Origin: Apis mellifera
Taxonomy: Eukaryota > Arthropoda > Insecta > Hymenoptera > Apidae
Direction: 5' to 3'
DNA length: 64,000 nt
NCBI RefSeq assembly: GCF_003254395.2
Contig: NC_037638.1
Coordinates: 24,319,352-24,383,351 of the forward strand
The stretch's first letter is position 1. Each line of letters opens with the position of its first letter. Position numbers and translations under genes: made by a program. Shown piece after piece: positions 47,593-61,790 of this stretch. A model generated the notes under the pieces. That model was not told where the DNA came from and did not search any database. It worked only from the letters and a program-made list of their open reading frames with translations.

Positions 47593-49128
47593 GATCTATG
47601 CTTCGTTCGATTGAAAGTCTTTTCTCCGAAATGGAAAGTCGTCGCCAGAGAGATGACAAACGTTGATCGAAACGAGAAGATCTCCCCCCGAAAAATTCCG
47701 CAACACCTATCTGAAGTGGAATTCGTTCGAATACTCTCAGGATGTTATCAAAGATACCTCGAGAGAAACGAGCAACGTTGCAAGATCCTGTAACTGACAC
47801 GCGTGAGAGAAGTAAGAATTCTCGAAATTGTCGAAAGTTCATCGAAGCTATTTCATCCGATAAGATATTATCCCTCTCTCTCTCTCTCTCCCTAAAAAGA
47901 TAGAAGTACAATAAAAATTCTTTACGCATAGAAAAAAGAAGGAAGGTTTCAGAAATTGTTATAATAATAATAATAAAGGATAAACTCTGGCGAAACATTG
48001 CCACTGTAAAGCTACGTTCTTTGATCGTAGCCCCCTCCCCGCCCCGTAAAATTGCGGTCAAACTGCCGCCGCCAGAAACGATTCGAAACTTGTTTAATAT
48101 TCCGTTGCTACGCGCGATTCTCGCGCGTCTAACGCGATTACGATCCGCCCTAATGGGGGATCCAATTATTATTCTTTTTTTTTTTTTTCTTTTAAATTGC
48201 ACGGTTTATAAAGCGCGAACAAGCGGGCCAAGTTGTAACAATTTCCGTCCCCTCCCCTCCCCTCCACGTTTCCACTCGTCTCCGCTCTTTTTCCATTCCA
48301 CGCCGTCGGCCGTGTTTCCACAGCCAGTATTTTATTTTCACACGCGATTGCACACAAACCGGAGGGGGGATCCACCCTTTCGCGCCGGCTTTAAAACTAT
48401 CCGACGACGATTCGTTGGATCGGATTGATTTTATCCGATTCTCGGTAAAAGCTGCCACGACTTGGACGAGGCCGACTTCACCTTTGACATCGATTATTAG
48501 TTGCGGCTTTTTTTCACTCTCTCTCTCTCTGTCAGCGGCTTCTTCGCTTGTTAGGAAACGATTGGAATTATGCACGAGTGTATTGCTTTATTCTTTTGGA
48601 TGTATTGTTATTTTTTCGAGAAGAGAAGAAATTTTTCGTCGGATCTCCGTTTCGACGTGTAGTTGTTTAGTTATTTAGTAATTTAGGCATTATATTATAA
48701 TAACGTAATATCGGAAAGGGAGTTAATGAAACCGAATAATTATCCGATTAAAGTATCATCGGTGTAAAATTTCGTATCGGTAACTCGAGCCACTCAATTT
48801 TGAGAATGGGACGGAGCAATTTTTCGCAGCAATTTGCTTTTTATTACGCGTAATCGAACGAATAAAAAATCGTTTTAAATTTAAGAGACGTGTAACGAAA
48901 CATGTTTCGAATTAGATGAATTTTAATTCTGAAGTTGGAACGAATTGGATCTTCTGGTCGTTCATCGAAGGTTCTTATTTTTAGGAGCGGATCAAAGATG
49001 CAACGGGAACTCTTATCGATCGCTCGTTTCGATAAGATTGACTATCGATGAATGTTTGAACAATTTAAAGGTATTAATGGGGGCAAGTCGAAAGGACTGG
49101 AATAAAATTATATGTCGGTAAGATGAGA
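47593..49128. other. Non-coding stretch
   Basis: It has a CT tract at about 47874-47891, ATA repeats near 47961-47976 and a T-run at 48176-48190. Frames at 48.0-48.7 kb overlap on both strands and follow base composition. Confidence 0.5.
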
Positions 49129-49380
49129 TGTGCCGGCATCCAGTTTAGAATATAGTTTAGATTAGCAATCAGGCTAACTAAGAAGCGCTCAGGCTCCAAC
49201 TTTAATTTAGTTGTGAGCGTTAATTAGTGTATTAAATAACTTTGGTAAAGCAGAATTCTCAGTGTAAGATTAGCTTCCCCAATAAGAATATCGGGGCGGT
49301 CCTTCGAGGAGGAATTTTAGAAGCGCAATATCCCCCAAGACTGGGAGGGATGACAATTAGGGCGCGTCAATGTCTTAACA
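49129..49380 (+). mobile_element. Transposon-like insert, possible solo LTR
   Basis: This 252-bp block differs in texture from its surroundings: few TCGA words, balanced base use, and no homopolymers. It starts TGTGCCGGCATCC and ends GTCTTAACA, giving the TG...CA ends typical of retrotransposon LTRs. It contains TATTAAATA (TATA-like, about 49232), TCTCAGTGTAAG (initiator-like, about 49257) and AATAAGAATA (poly-A-like, about 49281) in LTR order. I could not find a convincing target-site duplication and no coding region is attached, so the ends and class are uncertain. Confidence 0.3.
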
Positions 49381-52108
49381 CTTTTATCAAACTTATATAG
49401 AAACTTTGTAATCAAAATAACGATACCGTGGATTAAATTGCATGTCAAAAATAATTATAAAATATTAGAGGAAATTCTATTATCGAAAGAAGGAAATAAA
49501 GAATAATTTCATTCTCCCCGATTTTCTTTTTTTTTTTTTTTAAGTTGCATCAAAGATATTCACAAAATATATCGAGATAAGTTCATACATCTCTATTCAC
49601 TGTTGGAACACATAAATGTAAATGTAATAATTTAATACAATATTTGTACAATATGATACAATTATAGACCTTTGATGGATATAATTCTAACTCAAAAGAG
49701 TTAGAAACTTGGATAAAAAAAAGCTCGTGGAAAGAATCATAAATTTTCGAGATAAACGTAAGAAACGTTGATTAATCGAGTGCACGTCGTGTCGATACCA
49801 ATTATTATTGTCAATTAAAAATAAAATATCGAGGAATCGTACGTGAAAAAACGTAACGTGGGAATAAAATCCCGCTTCTTTCAAAAAACGATCTATCACG
49901 ATCGAATCGTTAGCAAATTTATACAATCTTCCCTTCCCTCGATTTCCACTTTTATCGGTTATCGAATCGGTTTATCGGTTCTATCATCGCTCACGCGACT
50001 TAGGGCAAATCTTCCCTCCGACAATAAACATCTTCGAGAGCATGCGAAACATCTTCGTTTATGATCCATTTATCCACCGAGCAATTTCGACCTGGCGTAA
50101 CGTTTTTTCCAAAACGTTTTTTTTCGTTTAATCCCGTAAATCGCGGTGTTCATTGTCTCGTGTTCGTTAACGAACACCATATCTCACCACGGTTCCAACC
50201 ATCCACGCCTCCCCATCGCCAGTGCCCAATATTTCCGTGCCTCCGAGCATCGCGTTCAGCTCGTGGAATTCCGGTACGTGTGCACATATACGTCGGTTGC
50301 CAGTTCCATTTCTCAACGTTCTCCTCGTGCCATCCGAAGCGTCCGAGTCACCACTCGACAACCTTTCTTTCCAAGATTCTCTTCTTCTTCTTTCTCGGTT
50401 TTCAAGTCTAGCTCTTCACTGTACGTATGTAATGATTCGGCATTACGTCGTTCTCCACTCCTGTGTTGCATTTTTAATGCCGTCTGGTATTAAAAATATA
50501 TTTCGAACGAATATTAAATCCAGAGTTGCGAAAATTAATCGTTGTCGAGGAAGATTGAGAGAGATTTTCTTTCTTTTTTTTTGGTTAGATAAAATAGAAT
50601 GGTATTGAGAAGAGACGAAAGACGATTCAGTCAAGAGTGAAAAAGAAAGGGTTTAGAAAATAGATGAAAAAAGGAAGGAAGAAAGTTGAAGGATAAAAAG
50701 GAGGGCAGTATCGTGTCAAATTATAACTGTATAAAATGGAATCGCGAGTATAAACGATCCGATACGATGTTATTGGATTTTATTCGGTGACTTTGGGGAT
50801 ATAGGGAAAATGGTGGGTCGAAATGGCAGTGTTCCGCGCCGATTCTGAATTCTTAATAATACTAGAGCGTACGAGGAGGAGGTGGTAATACGCGTTTTGA
50901 AAAGAAGGTCGGTCGAGCAAAGTAAACCTTGAGACAGGAGGCTTGAGAAAATTGGCCTGGAACGCGCATGAATTTGAAAGGGGGGAAAAAAAGGTGTCGT
51001 AATAACACTGTGTTAAAGAGTCGATTCCGAGATAGCTGCCAGCTTAAAAGTTCCCCAATCCCATACTTTTTCTTCCTCTTGGAAACACCTATTTAAAAAT
51101 AAACGAATTTTTGAATAACAGGATGGAAAGATCACGAAAAGAATAGTACTCTATTGTCGATCGATCTTTTTGATAATTTATATAAAGACAAATCGAAACT
51201 GTAGACATTTATTACAAATAAAAAATCACTTTTGATGATGATTTTACAAAAATAATAATAATAATAACAATCTTGATATAATCGTATCGAAATCGAAAGA
51301 AATTCATTGATCGACAGAAAGCAAATCAAATATTTTCTTGCATCTAAAGTATCATCGAATATCTATCTCCCTTCAGAACATCCAACACATTTCCTTCGCG
51401 CAAAACAAAAAGTAATTTACGACAACTCGAACTACTAATCGAATTATACACAAGTATCACCCTCCATCAGAAAACAGATACACGATTTCGTACACGTATT
51501 TCCACCATCCCCTATCAGATCGAATTAACAAATTAAGTAACGATCGTGGAGGGGAGAATATAAACGCGCACGTAGCCTGCCGTTTCATAACTCGAATCGA
51601 GTATCCCTTATCGTTGGTTGTTACGGAACACGTTGTACACCTTGAGTTAGATAGAGAAAAGACGGAGGATCGTACGAAACGCCAACCAACTCGAACAACC
51701 ACTCCTCCGCCTATCGCCTATCCGTGGAGATAGAGGATGCCGGCGGCCAACACTTTTCTTGGCGAAAGTGCCACCTAAAACTTTAAATCTCGTATCTTAC
51801 GTACGCCTAAAACACCCCTAAATATTTCATCCCTCTCGCCAACCTGGTCACCGATTATCTTTCCTCTCCCGAATTCATAACTCCCTCCATGTACTTGGAA
51901 CATCTTCTTGAATCGATTCTAAAACGTAGAATCTCCCTCCCTTTTCTCGAAATAATATCCCTCCACGGATTTTATACAACCATTCTTTCGTTCCCTCGCA
52001 AGCGTTCCAAGGCGACGAGAGAAGAACAAAATAAAGATACGTTTATTAATCCCACGCGTCTCTCCTCCCGTCTCGATTCTCGTTACGACGCGATATACAC
52101 GCGATTCG
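49381..52108. other. AT-rich unique stretch, no gene supported
   Basis: It has a T-run near 49526-49541 and AAT repeats at 51252-51267. Several overlapping frames at 50.1-50.6 kb on both strands lack splice or domain evidence. Confidence 0.5.
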
Positions 52109-52951
52109 TCAGTTTCGCAATTTTATCCTCGCCATGATTTTTCCTCCTTTATCCCCGTTTCCTTCGAATTTCACTCGGAGGGAAAAAGAAAACTTTTCCC
52201 TTCCGCGTTTCACGAATTTCGCGCGAAATTCGAAAATTCGATGAATTAACGCCACGCCGCTCGATAAACACAGCGAACCTCTTAATTTCGCGACGATACC
52301 AGCGGGAAATTGGTGTAACGAATGTCCTGCGGGGAAGGAGGGAGGGGTGGTCGCGTGAAACTGACGTTGGAAGTTGCCTACCACCGCTCGTTCGAAACTA
52401 AGGCGAGGTCCACGAACTAGGTTATCCCTCCGAAGTGTTTCGTGTTTTCGAGTAATGCCATTCGAGGAGGAAGCTGTGCCACGAACGGCCAATAGGGGAT
52501 GGGGGAGGAGAAGGGAAGAAGGCGGTTCACGACGAGAAATCGAAGAAGCGGCCCTAAGCAAACGGGGGGCATTTGATATTTCTCGGGGATCGTGATTGTC
52601 GTGTCCCTCGATCGGAACGGAGAGAGAGAGAGAAATGGAGGAAAGACGCGAGGTTGAGGATGATGAGGGCGAAGAAAGGAAAGAGGGAGTAAACGCGGCG
52701 GTGATAGAAATAAGAGGAGGACACGGAGGGTATAAAAGCAGTGGTGGAGCGTTACCTCGAGCGATAAACTTTGGCCGGAGCGATCCTCGGGGAAATAAAG
52801 TTGCGGAATGGGTAGGAAGAAGAGTGTTCGGGCCCTCGACGCGCCGCGCTCTCTTCTTTTCAGGGCTTGACCCCCGACGAGTAACGCGAGAACCATCCAC
52901 CTCGTAGTTTTTTCCAACCTCCGAATATATTCGAGTGGACTTACATCCCAT
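52109..52951 (-). CDS. Longest non-repeat frame, probably not a gene
   Basis: This is a 280-codon minus-strand frame, rich in Ser, Leu, Pro and Arg, with polyserine (SSPSSSSTSRLSSISLSLS) from a CT/GA repeat. The minus strand is poor in A here, which removes TAA, TAG and TGA. Two other frames over the same DNA are also long (52417-52917 minus, 52596-52907 plus). No domain, no signal peptide, no splice context. I list it because of its length; composition is the simpler explanation. Confidence 0.12.
   Translation of the reverse strand: MGCKSTRIYSEVGKNYEVDGSRVTRRGSSPEKKRARRVEGPNTLLPTHSATLFPRGSLRPKFIARGNAPPLLLYPPCPPLISITAAFTPSFLSSPSSSSTSRLSSISLSLSVPIEGHDNHDPREISNAPRLLRAASSISRREPPSSLLLPHPLLAVRGTASSSNGITRKHETLRRDNLVRGPRLSFERAVVGNFQRQFHATTPPSFPAGHSLHQFPAGIVAKLRGSLCLSSGVALIHRIFEFRAKFVKRGREKFSFSLRVKFEGNGDKGGKIMARIKLRN
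52731..52738 (+). promoter_or_regulatory. TATAAAAG word
   Basis: A consensus TATA box in GC-rich DNA, but no initiator at about 31 bases downstream. A good acceptor (CTCTCTTCTTTTCAG) follows at 52862-52863. Confidence 0.15.
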
Positions 52952-55900
52952 TCCCGACCTTGGCTCCGATATTATTTCCTCGCGCGTAGAATAATAACCT
53001 TTAATTTAATTTCCACGAATCGAGTTTTCTCTGACTTTTCCTCCCCTTCGCGAGAAAATTAATAGACCCGACTTTTCCTTCCAGATTCTCTCTCTGCTTA
53101 TCTACCTTTGTCCAAATCGAAACTAGCAAAACTTTCGCAGAACGTTTGCTCCCTTCGAATATCTTCCAATCTATCCAATTACTCGACATCGTCGTCATCA
53201 TCGCCCGCAAAATAGCGGGTAAAGGATGAACGTCACTGCCACGCTCCTGATAAATACCTATCTTCTTCTTCTTCTTCTTCTTCTTCGTCTTCTCATTCTT
53301 ACACACCGTGAATTCCCCAAATTTTATCCAACCTCGTCCACGAACGGTTTCGTCAGATTCACTGACACGGATAACGCTCCGGTGGGTACGTTTCGCCCCT
53401 CGATGTCCCCCTCCCCTTCCATCTCGAGGGTACACGGGGCAGAAAATGGAAGTCGGGATCTCGAAAAGTCGGGCACCAGCCGGGTGAGACGCGATTCGTC
53501 TGGTTACCTTCATACCTGGCTGGATTCGAGACGGCCTGTATCCCTGTTGGAAATCAGCTACGACGAGCAATTTTCGATCCTCGTCGGGGGTGGTGGGCTT
53601 TCGTTCAACCCCTTCCCTATATATATATATATATATATATTTAAACGAGGATAGAAGGGTCGGTATTTTCGGTTGATTTCGTATTAAAATTATAATACCG
53701 TCAATCGTTACCGCGTGAAATCGATGGTCGTTATTCGCGTTTGATTATCGTTACAACGATAGAAATTCAAAACCGATATCGCGTAATGCTTATTGCACAA
53801 AGGTGAGCGCGCGCGAGCGCCATCCTCGGTAATTACTACTCATTAAATTAATACCCGGGCATTATGCGCCCAAGAGAAATCGACCGTGCACTCCTCCTTT
53901 TTTTTTTTAACCGATTCCCTCGCCAAGCCTTTCACTTTTAGCACCATTTTCTGCCAGCCAGCTCGTTCGTTTTCGTACGAAAAATTGAAATATCTTCCCC
54001 CATCTCGTCGAGGAAAGTTTATATAAATTTCTTGTCTCGAATTATTTATAGCGTGTTTTTTTTTTACTTTTCGAATGTTTCGTTTGTTTATTTTTTAGAT
54101 CGACGTTTAAATGAAAATATCATTTGATCATTTGGAAACGAATGAATTGACGCTTCTTTAAAAAAAAAAAAAAATGTTTGCAAACGGCATTGTTCATTCG
54201 ATACGGATAAGCGAGTAAAAATGAAACATCTGAAAATTGTTGCAATTTATGCAACTGCAAATAATATCAATTCATCGTGATCGGATATCAACTTTTGTCT
54301 CTCGGTCTCTCCAATCGTTGTATATATCATTATACCGCACAGTATCTTTCCGCTCTTTCAATTTTCCCCCCCTCTCCGCTTTCCCAACATTTTTTTCGTT
54401 TCTCATCCATCAATTCTCGGGTTAATTAAATCAATCAGGAATCCCGGACTTGGCCTGTTTCCGATCTTCCCAATTTCGGAAAATTTAATAAATTTTACAT
54501 TTTTTTTTTTTTTTTTTTTTAATAACAATCATTCTTTTATCCCGCTATTTTTTTTTTTTTTTTTTTACGATACACGTTTCATCGAGATATTTCGTCACAC
54601 GTGTATATATGTATATATATATATATATCCCGAGGGTTTCGATAGGATCGATATCTATAACGTTGTACAACCGAGTTCTTACGATGTATTAAGATCCTCG
54701 ATGAATCCGATACGATGCGTTAACACGCATTTCGAATCGATGGAGAAACGACGTTCTGTACCGAACTCAGATTCTCAGATTCTCGATCGAATCGATACAC
54801 CCGCCATTGCGTTCTCCCTCCCTTAAGGAGGCATTGAGGATGCATGTATATATATATATCATTTTCAAGATGTGTTCGAGAAACGAACCGTCTCATAATT
54901 GGAGTTTTATTCCACGAGAAAACAAATATCGCGATTGATCGGGTATAATTTCTTCGTTCGATACGAAAGTTGATAGCTGTTTTTCCGGTAAACAGAAGGA
55001 TAGTTGCCAAGTGAAGCAAGTGAAAAATAAATAAAATATATGGTCGAAAAAAATATATCGTTTTCGATCGTTCGTTCTTTTTTTTTTATTATTATTACCT
55101 CTTATTCCGGTTGTTTCTAAAAAAATTTTGCAAACGAACGAATGCTCGTATATGATAGAGAAAAAAAAAAAAGAAAGAAAGAAAAGAACGTCAAAGGGAA
55201 AATTCTTGTTCGAACGAGATACTCGGTGAGTTTGTAGCGATAAAGCTTTGTAAATGAGTTTCTTTTTTTTCCCCCTTTTTCTTTAAGCGCCTATAAACGA
55301 GCAATCCACCATCCATACACAGGTATAAATTATGCACGTCTGCAGGTATAAATTGCTCGTCTGCAGGCGTTCCATAACGATCGAAAGATATCGAACAAAA
55401 GATTTCCCATTTATCATTCTCATTCATTCTCTCGTTTCAATGAAAAGATATCCCCGCTTATTCTCGCGACGGAATCTAGAGATCCGTATCCACAATTTTT
55501 CGCCCTCCGAATAAATGAATTAATTTGTCACGCTCTATTATTCAATTTCCCCGTCCATTCTCCGTATTAATAAGAATATATCGACGACTCTTATCCTTTT
55601 TTTTTTATAATACTATAACAGAAGCGGCAAATTGAATTTGACCAATCAAATGAAATTACACGTGTCTCCAACATCCATCTTGTATATATAAAACAACAAT
55701 CCAAAATAAATGCACTAAAAAAACGTCTCTCTGCCTTTCTCTATATTTTTCATCCCAACAATGATCTCGTGCCATCTCGTGGGACCTCTCTCTCTCGATT
55801 GTAAGAATCCAGATGGGAAAACAACAAGGATTACGTAAACCGCGAGAGCGTAGACCGCGCACGGCCGTGAAAGATGTAGAGGCGGATAAGGAAGACGGAC

Positions 55901-58718
55901 GATGGACGATAAAACGTCGGAGACGGTGCTCCCGCCGTCTCCCGATCGTTATTAACGTGGAAAGTGTGTCGTTACGGGCTTATTATCCAACCCGTTCTAA
56001 TTAAATTGGATCAGCGCGATGAAGCGTATCGTGAAATTCTCGGTTAATGGTCTCACGCAGACCCATAACGCCGCGCCCTTCGTTAGCTAGGTCCTTCGAT
56101 GCCCGCCCGCCCTCCAACATGCAACGTTTCCGCTCTATCACGATCGACCCGTGATAAATTTCGTTATTTCGCCTGGCCTCGGATCGTGACGGGTGCGGAT
56201 CGATCGGAGTCGCGAAAGGTCGGGAAGAAGGGGGGGGGACGAGCACAATGGGGGGAGGAAAATCGCATTGTTCCCTGGAAACAAGGGTTTCTTTGCGTTC
56301 CACCGGATGGAATCAAACTTATTCTCTCTCTCTTGAGAGAGAGGGAGAGAGAGAGGAAGACATTAACCTAGCTTTTACCTAGCTTTTGCCTCTCTCAACT
56401 TGTTCGTCGATATAGAGAAGTTCATATCGAAATATCGTGATTGATGATCGAGTTTATCTATGCATCGATAGAGGGACGATGATGATGATGATTCTTCTCG
56501 AGAGAGAGAGAGAGGGAGAGAGAAATTTCTACCTTCCCTCATCTCCGCTTTAAATTTTGTTCTCCATTTTGTTTCTGCCGGTTTAACGAGTTGGTTGGTT
56601 GGTAATTTTCGAGGAGGCAAAGTAAGTTGTCGGCGAAACAAATATGGCGCGGTTGGTTGGTTAAACCTGTGAATGTAACTCGGATTAATACGGGGAAAAT
56701 ACGGGGTGGGTGGAAATGTTGTAACGTTTATAATGAACCGTATTTCGAATGATACGGTGTAACAATACGGTATAACTCTCGAATTAATACAACCAACGTG
56801 TGTGTGTGCGTGTGTATATATATATAGCATTTGTTCAACTGGTACGGTAACGAGGATGGCTGGTGGGTGCTCGGTTGAAAAGTTATTTAAAAGCGCCACT
56901 CCACTCCACGGCTTAGCTCGTTTCTTTATCTCGAACAGATATTAAACGAGGCACGCAAATAATAATTCACCTTCTCCTCCGCCCCTCCTCTCCCTTTTCT
57001 GGTTTGTTTCCATTCTCCTTCTCCCCTCCCTCTCCATCCTCCCCTATCCAAGTCGCGCTTCCACTTCTCCTCCTCCTCCTCCTCTTCCTCCTCGCTGGAA
57101 AACGGCGATGGAAACGGAATGAAAATTGACGTACGAACGAATGGAGCGTCGATTAAAAGCGCGTGTGCAAAATTTCGTCCAGAAAATCGTATATAAAACC
57201 ATTGTATTAGGGAAATTTAAAACGGATAGGTTAATTCGATTATCAGCGGTTGGCCGTTCTACGTTATCCTAATGAAACATTGTAAAATTCACGCTCCATT
57301 CTGGGCAAACGATTGGATATACGAATGACGATATCGTTAAACGATTTCGAGTTAAAAGTTCATTGGCATCGCTTGGATCGTTGCTTCTCTCGTGGATCAA
57401 TGGAACAGCACCTTGCTCGCATCCCTTCCATCTGTTTACCGTCAACGTGTTATCCCTGACGCGTTAAGGGATACGTAAGTTATCGACGATGCTAGCTCGT
57501 TGCAAATTTAACTTAACAGGGAAAGGGAGGGGGAGGAAAGGAAGAGAATGGACGCTAAGGGAAGTACGCTTTCACTTTTTTTTTTTTTTTTTTAATAAAC
57601 GCGATACTACAAAAGCTTTCTCGTGAAAAGAAAGGAAATATAAAAAAAGGGGGAAGAAAAATCCAACTGTCTAGTAGTAGATTATTCGAAGGATCGTTTA
57701 ATTATAAAATACGCGTGGAATCCAAGAATCGTGTGTTCATCGTTAGTCGCGTAACTCGCGAGCGCGATGTTCGATGGACCAATAACACGTTTAATGTTCA
57801 CTCGTTCGTTGGAAAAATTTTCCTCCTCGGTGCTTTTTTAACAAGCCGATTTATCTTGTTGTTCGCCGCTTCTTTTTTTTTTTTCTCTCTCTCACTTCCC
57901 GTCAGATCCTCGTCGAGATGCCAGGCGGATTTCGCGTTTTTCGCCCCTCGTTTTTATACAAAAGAGAAAAAAAAGAAAGAAAGAAAAGAGAAGAGAAGAA
58001 AGAAAGGAGAGATAAAAGAGGAGGGAAAGGAAAAAAATTTCACCGCTTCTATTCTATCCTGTATCCATTATAATAATAAGTGGCGACCGTCGTCAATTTC
58101 AATTTTCCTCCAAGATATTTTCGACCGTTTTTAATTCAGAATTTTTATCCATCCGAGTTATCGCATCAACCGTGAATATACTAATTTCGAGGAACAATCG
58201 GGTTAAATTCCCACCACAATTTCTCTATAATTCTCTCTCTCTCTTCTTTCGTTCCATCCCTTCACCCCTAATTTCCACTCGTTTCATTCGAGACCGTTTA
58301 AGACCGTATCGACGCGTATCTTTCAAGACTTATCATTATTAATGGTGAAACTACACGATATACACCCTTTAAAAAACGATTCTATCCGGACGATGTATTA
58401 CGATATTCAGTTCGTAGTTAAAGTCTCTCTTATTTCATTCATTCATCCCTTAACTTCGATCGAGTCAACAATCACGAGGATCGATGAAAACTTATAGCCT
58501 CGTTTCAAACGTCTTTAATCCTATCTATCCAATTTGTAATACACAATTGAATCGTCATTTCGCGTGATGGAACACACGCGAAAGAAAAATCGATTCCTTC
58601 TTCTAATAACTGCTTGGAGAGAATCTTTTATTTCGGATCGATATATCCTAATAAAACTAACTACCAGAATTACGATACACCGTCTCTAATCTCTGATACA
58701 CGAGTATATAATCCAAAT
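52952..58718. other. Non-coding stretch with microsatellites
   Basis: It has CTT repeats at about 53262-53286, a TA tract at 53618-53640, a CAAAG then GTGAGC donor-like site at 53803 without a partner, T runs at 54501-54520 and 54550-54566, and GA tracts near 56334-56355 and 56502-56522. It also has CTC repeats near 57070-57085 and a T-run at 57579-57592. No gene was recognised. Confidence 0.5.
53618..53640 (+). repeat. (TA)n microsatellite
   Basis: About 11 TA units. Confidence 0.9.
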
Positions 58719-58744
58719 ACACACACACACACACACACACACAC
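58719..58744 (+). repeat. (AC)n microsatellite
   Basis: Thirteen AC units. Confidence 0.9.
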
Positions 58745-58801
58745 CGAATTTAATTTAATAGCCCCTTCCCAGATTCGTTTCGACGATCCCGCAAGAAGAA
58801 A

Positions 58802-59110
58802 ATGTTTACCCTGGCGCGCAGATCGGGGAGAAGCCTGGTTCTAGAGTGTCATAAGTTCTTAATCCCTTTCGTAGCCTTCCATCGTAAACACCCTCGACAC
58901 GTATACACACACACACATACGCGATACGCCAGAAGCGTCGTCCCGTCCCCTTTATGGGGGTTCGAATTGAACACGGTTGGGACGATTAAGACTTCCGGCG
59001 TAAACAGGGAACGTGTCCACAGACCAGTCGTATTAATAAATATCCGATTCGCTTTCAATCTGGACGGTTTGCTAACAACAACCAGTAATATTCAAAGAGA
59101 GGGGGGATGA
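58802..59110 (+). CDS. Candidate small protein, hypothetical 102 aa
   Basis: An acceptor-like AATAGCCCCTTCCCAG ends at 58772. Twenty-nine bases later, AAAATG starts a 102-codon frame ending TGA 59108-59110. The N-terminus (MFTLARRSGRSLVLECHK) is basic, then moderately hydrophobic. Residues about 35-41 are a Thr/His run from a CA microsatellite. The rest (LWGFELNTVGTIKTSG, then VVLINIRFAFNLDGLL) is varied. The basic start could suit a mitochondrial leader but this is speculative. A minus-strand frame (58849-59058) overlaps. No family is recognised. Confidence 0.22.
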   Translation: MFTLARRSGRSLVLECHKFLIPFVAFHRKHPRHVYTHTHTRYARSVVPSPLWGFELNTVGTIKTSGVNRERVHRPVVLINIRFAFNLDGLLTTTSNIQREGG

Positions 59111-61790
59111 TCGATCACGAAGACTAATGACGAGGAGGGAGAGGAGTGTGGGAGAGGCGTGTAAAGAAAAAAAAAGGGTAGCGCGACAAAGAGAAGGATC
59201 GGTCGTCGACACGACGGATCGAGTAATTTGCCGCCAACGATAGGCCATACAGGGTTGTAAGGGAGACAGAGAACGTGTAAAACTGGGACGAACGTAGAAA
59301 CGAACGGTGGAAACGTGGAAGCCATCCTTTCGGCCAGCCAGTTACCTATCCACCATGATCAATGGCACGTAGCACGCTGAGAAGAAAGCTTCTCCTCGAC
59401 TGTGTGAATTTATGCCGGACTGCTACTCTCTACCTCTCTGCCCTTGAGCTTTTATAATTATGCCTCCGATTAAACGAGCCTTCCGGCTTCCTATCCCGAT
59501 TTTAACCGTCAATTTCCGGTATAAAGTGGAATCGTATTCTTTCCGATGATCGTTCTTAAAGGAGAAGAACCTTTCTCAAGGATCAGGAAGCAAGGAAATG
59601 GTTTTTTGGAATTTCCAAGAATTTTAGAAGAGATTTTAAATTAGGAATTCCTTTTTCTCTCTCTTTTTTCGTTCCTCTTTACCCCCTCGACCGTTAACTC
59701 TCCTCGATCCGCTTCATTCCGATAAATGTCGTTACAAATTCATTTCCCTGCAATGCGATTAATTGCGCTAAACAGGTTAAGTGTCCCATCGATCGGTCGA
59801 GATTTTTCTCCTCTCTCCCTCCCTCTCGATCCCTGTCCTTCTCGTGGGTTTCGAACGACGGTTTCGCTTAATACCCGACTCTTTCACATGCGGTTATAAA
59901 CTCGAGAGAATTGCTACAATTCGACCGCATCCCTTCTCCTGTATTTTCACGTAACGATATTTTTACAACGAGCTCGATTCGAGTACGAATAGTTTTCGTC
60001 GAAAAAATTATCGAATTGAACGACGAGCGAATCATCCGCAATAAGAAATATGACAAGAGAAAAATATCGAATTATAAAGTCACGAATAATCCCCCTCGTG
60101 GAAAGGGAGAGATCTTCGATTCGAGTTACATCAATTTCCCCTTTCCTGCCTTTTGACCAACTCTTCCCTTCCCCTCCACTCCAGACGATTTGCATGAATA
60201 ACGAATCGTTGAACGAATCGTGGAGGAGAAGAGAAGTCGACGAGAAAATTCAAAACGTACGTGACGCGTGTGTGGAAGCAAGGGTTTTAATCACGCATAT
60301 ACGTGTATATATATATATATTCGACGACACGCCCGAGGCATTTGCATTTAGAAAATTATACGTGTAATTAGCGCGCGTGAAACGAATACACGTGGCGCGG
60401 GAGAAAGTTCATTAGCGGGGAGGGAATTTTTGCGTACAGTTTCGAGCATATGGAGTAGCGGGGGGAGGTTTTTTTTCGGCAACGATTTTTCTTCTTTTTC
60501 CCTTATTTATTCAACGATACCGCGGCTGGATTTCATCTTGGATAACAGGGCGTCACGGGGGTTTAACGCGCCTCGAGTTCGTTAATTTTGCGGGATTATT
60601 AAACTGGGACCGGTCTCCTACGATCTCCCGTAATTAACCACGATCAACATTTCGCTTGAGATTTTGCGGATCGAATATTAAAGCGGGCGGCGGGGCCTGG
60701 CGAAGCTTTGTACTGGTGTCATAAATATACAGGGGATGTTTTGGAAAATGCATGCATTGAAATATTCCTATGCCCGGTTTTGAAATTCCGTGCACGGCAT
60801 TATCGTATATGTAAATGATAATCGGAGGGATATCGAGGTTAAAATTGGAGCCATTTAATTTTTTCAAGCGTAACTTCGTAATTAATAAGCTGTTATTAAA
60901 TTTAATTCCTTCGATGGAAGGAGCCAAGTTTCGATTTCGAAGCGTTAAGTTGTTCTTTAAAAGACACTTTCGACGAGTTTCTTTTAAATTCTGGTAATAT
61001 TTTTTTCCTTGCCTGCTACAAATCAGTTTATTTAGCTTTAGTCGAGCGATCGAATCGAATCTTCTCAGAGGCGATGCACAAATTATTATTAAACGCGATG
61101 TAAATTTTCAGTTCCGAGTTTTCGTAAAACGGATTATTATTCCTTTTTCTTTCTTCTTTTTGAAATAATTGGATCCTTATCGAAATCTCGTTCGATGAAA
61201 GAACGAGAGATAAAACGAATCTTTTGAAAAAGTGGACAGATTCGATATTATTCCAGAAAGAATCTTCGTCCAATCTTGGAACTTCAATTTCCCTTTTCTC
61301 CTCGTGTCTCCCCGTATCTTTCGTCTATTTATTTGGAAAGAAGAGTAAAAGTTGGATCGAAGGCATCTCTAATTCTCGAATCTGGACGATCTTAATCGTT
61401 CAGGAAGGGGGAGAGGCGAGGTGAAAGAAAGGTGGCATACGTGTGTAAAGGTGTGCGGGATAAACGCATTATCATCCTCGCGAGCACGCTAGGTTGAAAT
61501 AAGGTTTCGCTTTGTTGATCGAGTTCGTTGTAAACCAGTCGACACGGTTGAACTTCCTTCAGGGATTTTAGTCGCGACAAAGTGACGGATAAATTGGATT
61601 TCCTTCGTCTTACTCTAAAATGCCATTAACTTGGTCTCTCCTCGGTTATCTTCCCCTCCGTTCGAGGGAAAATTAAAAATAAGATAAAAAAAAAAAAAAA
61701 GAGAAGAGGTTCGTTAAATTTTAATAAATCCACGGCCACGGATTATCGAGTTTCGACGTCATTAAATGGTACTCTTTGTTAGGCCTTCCC

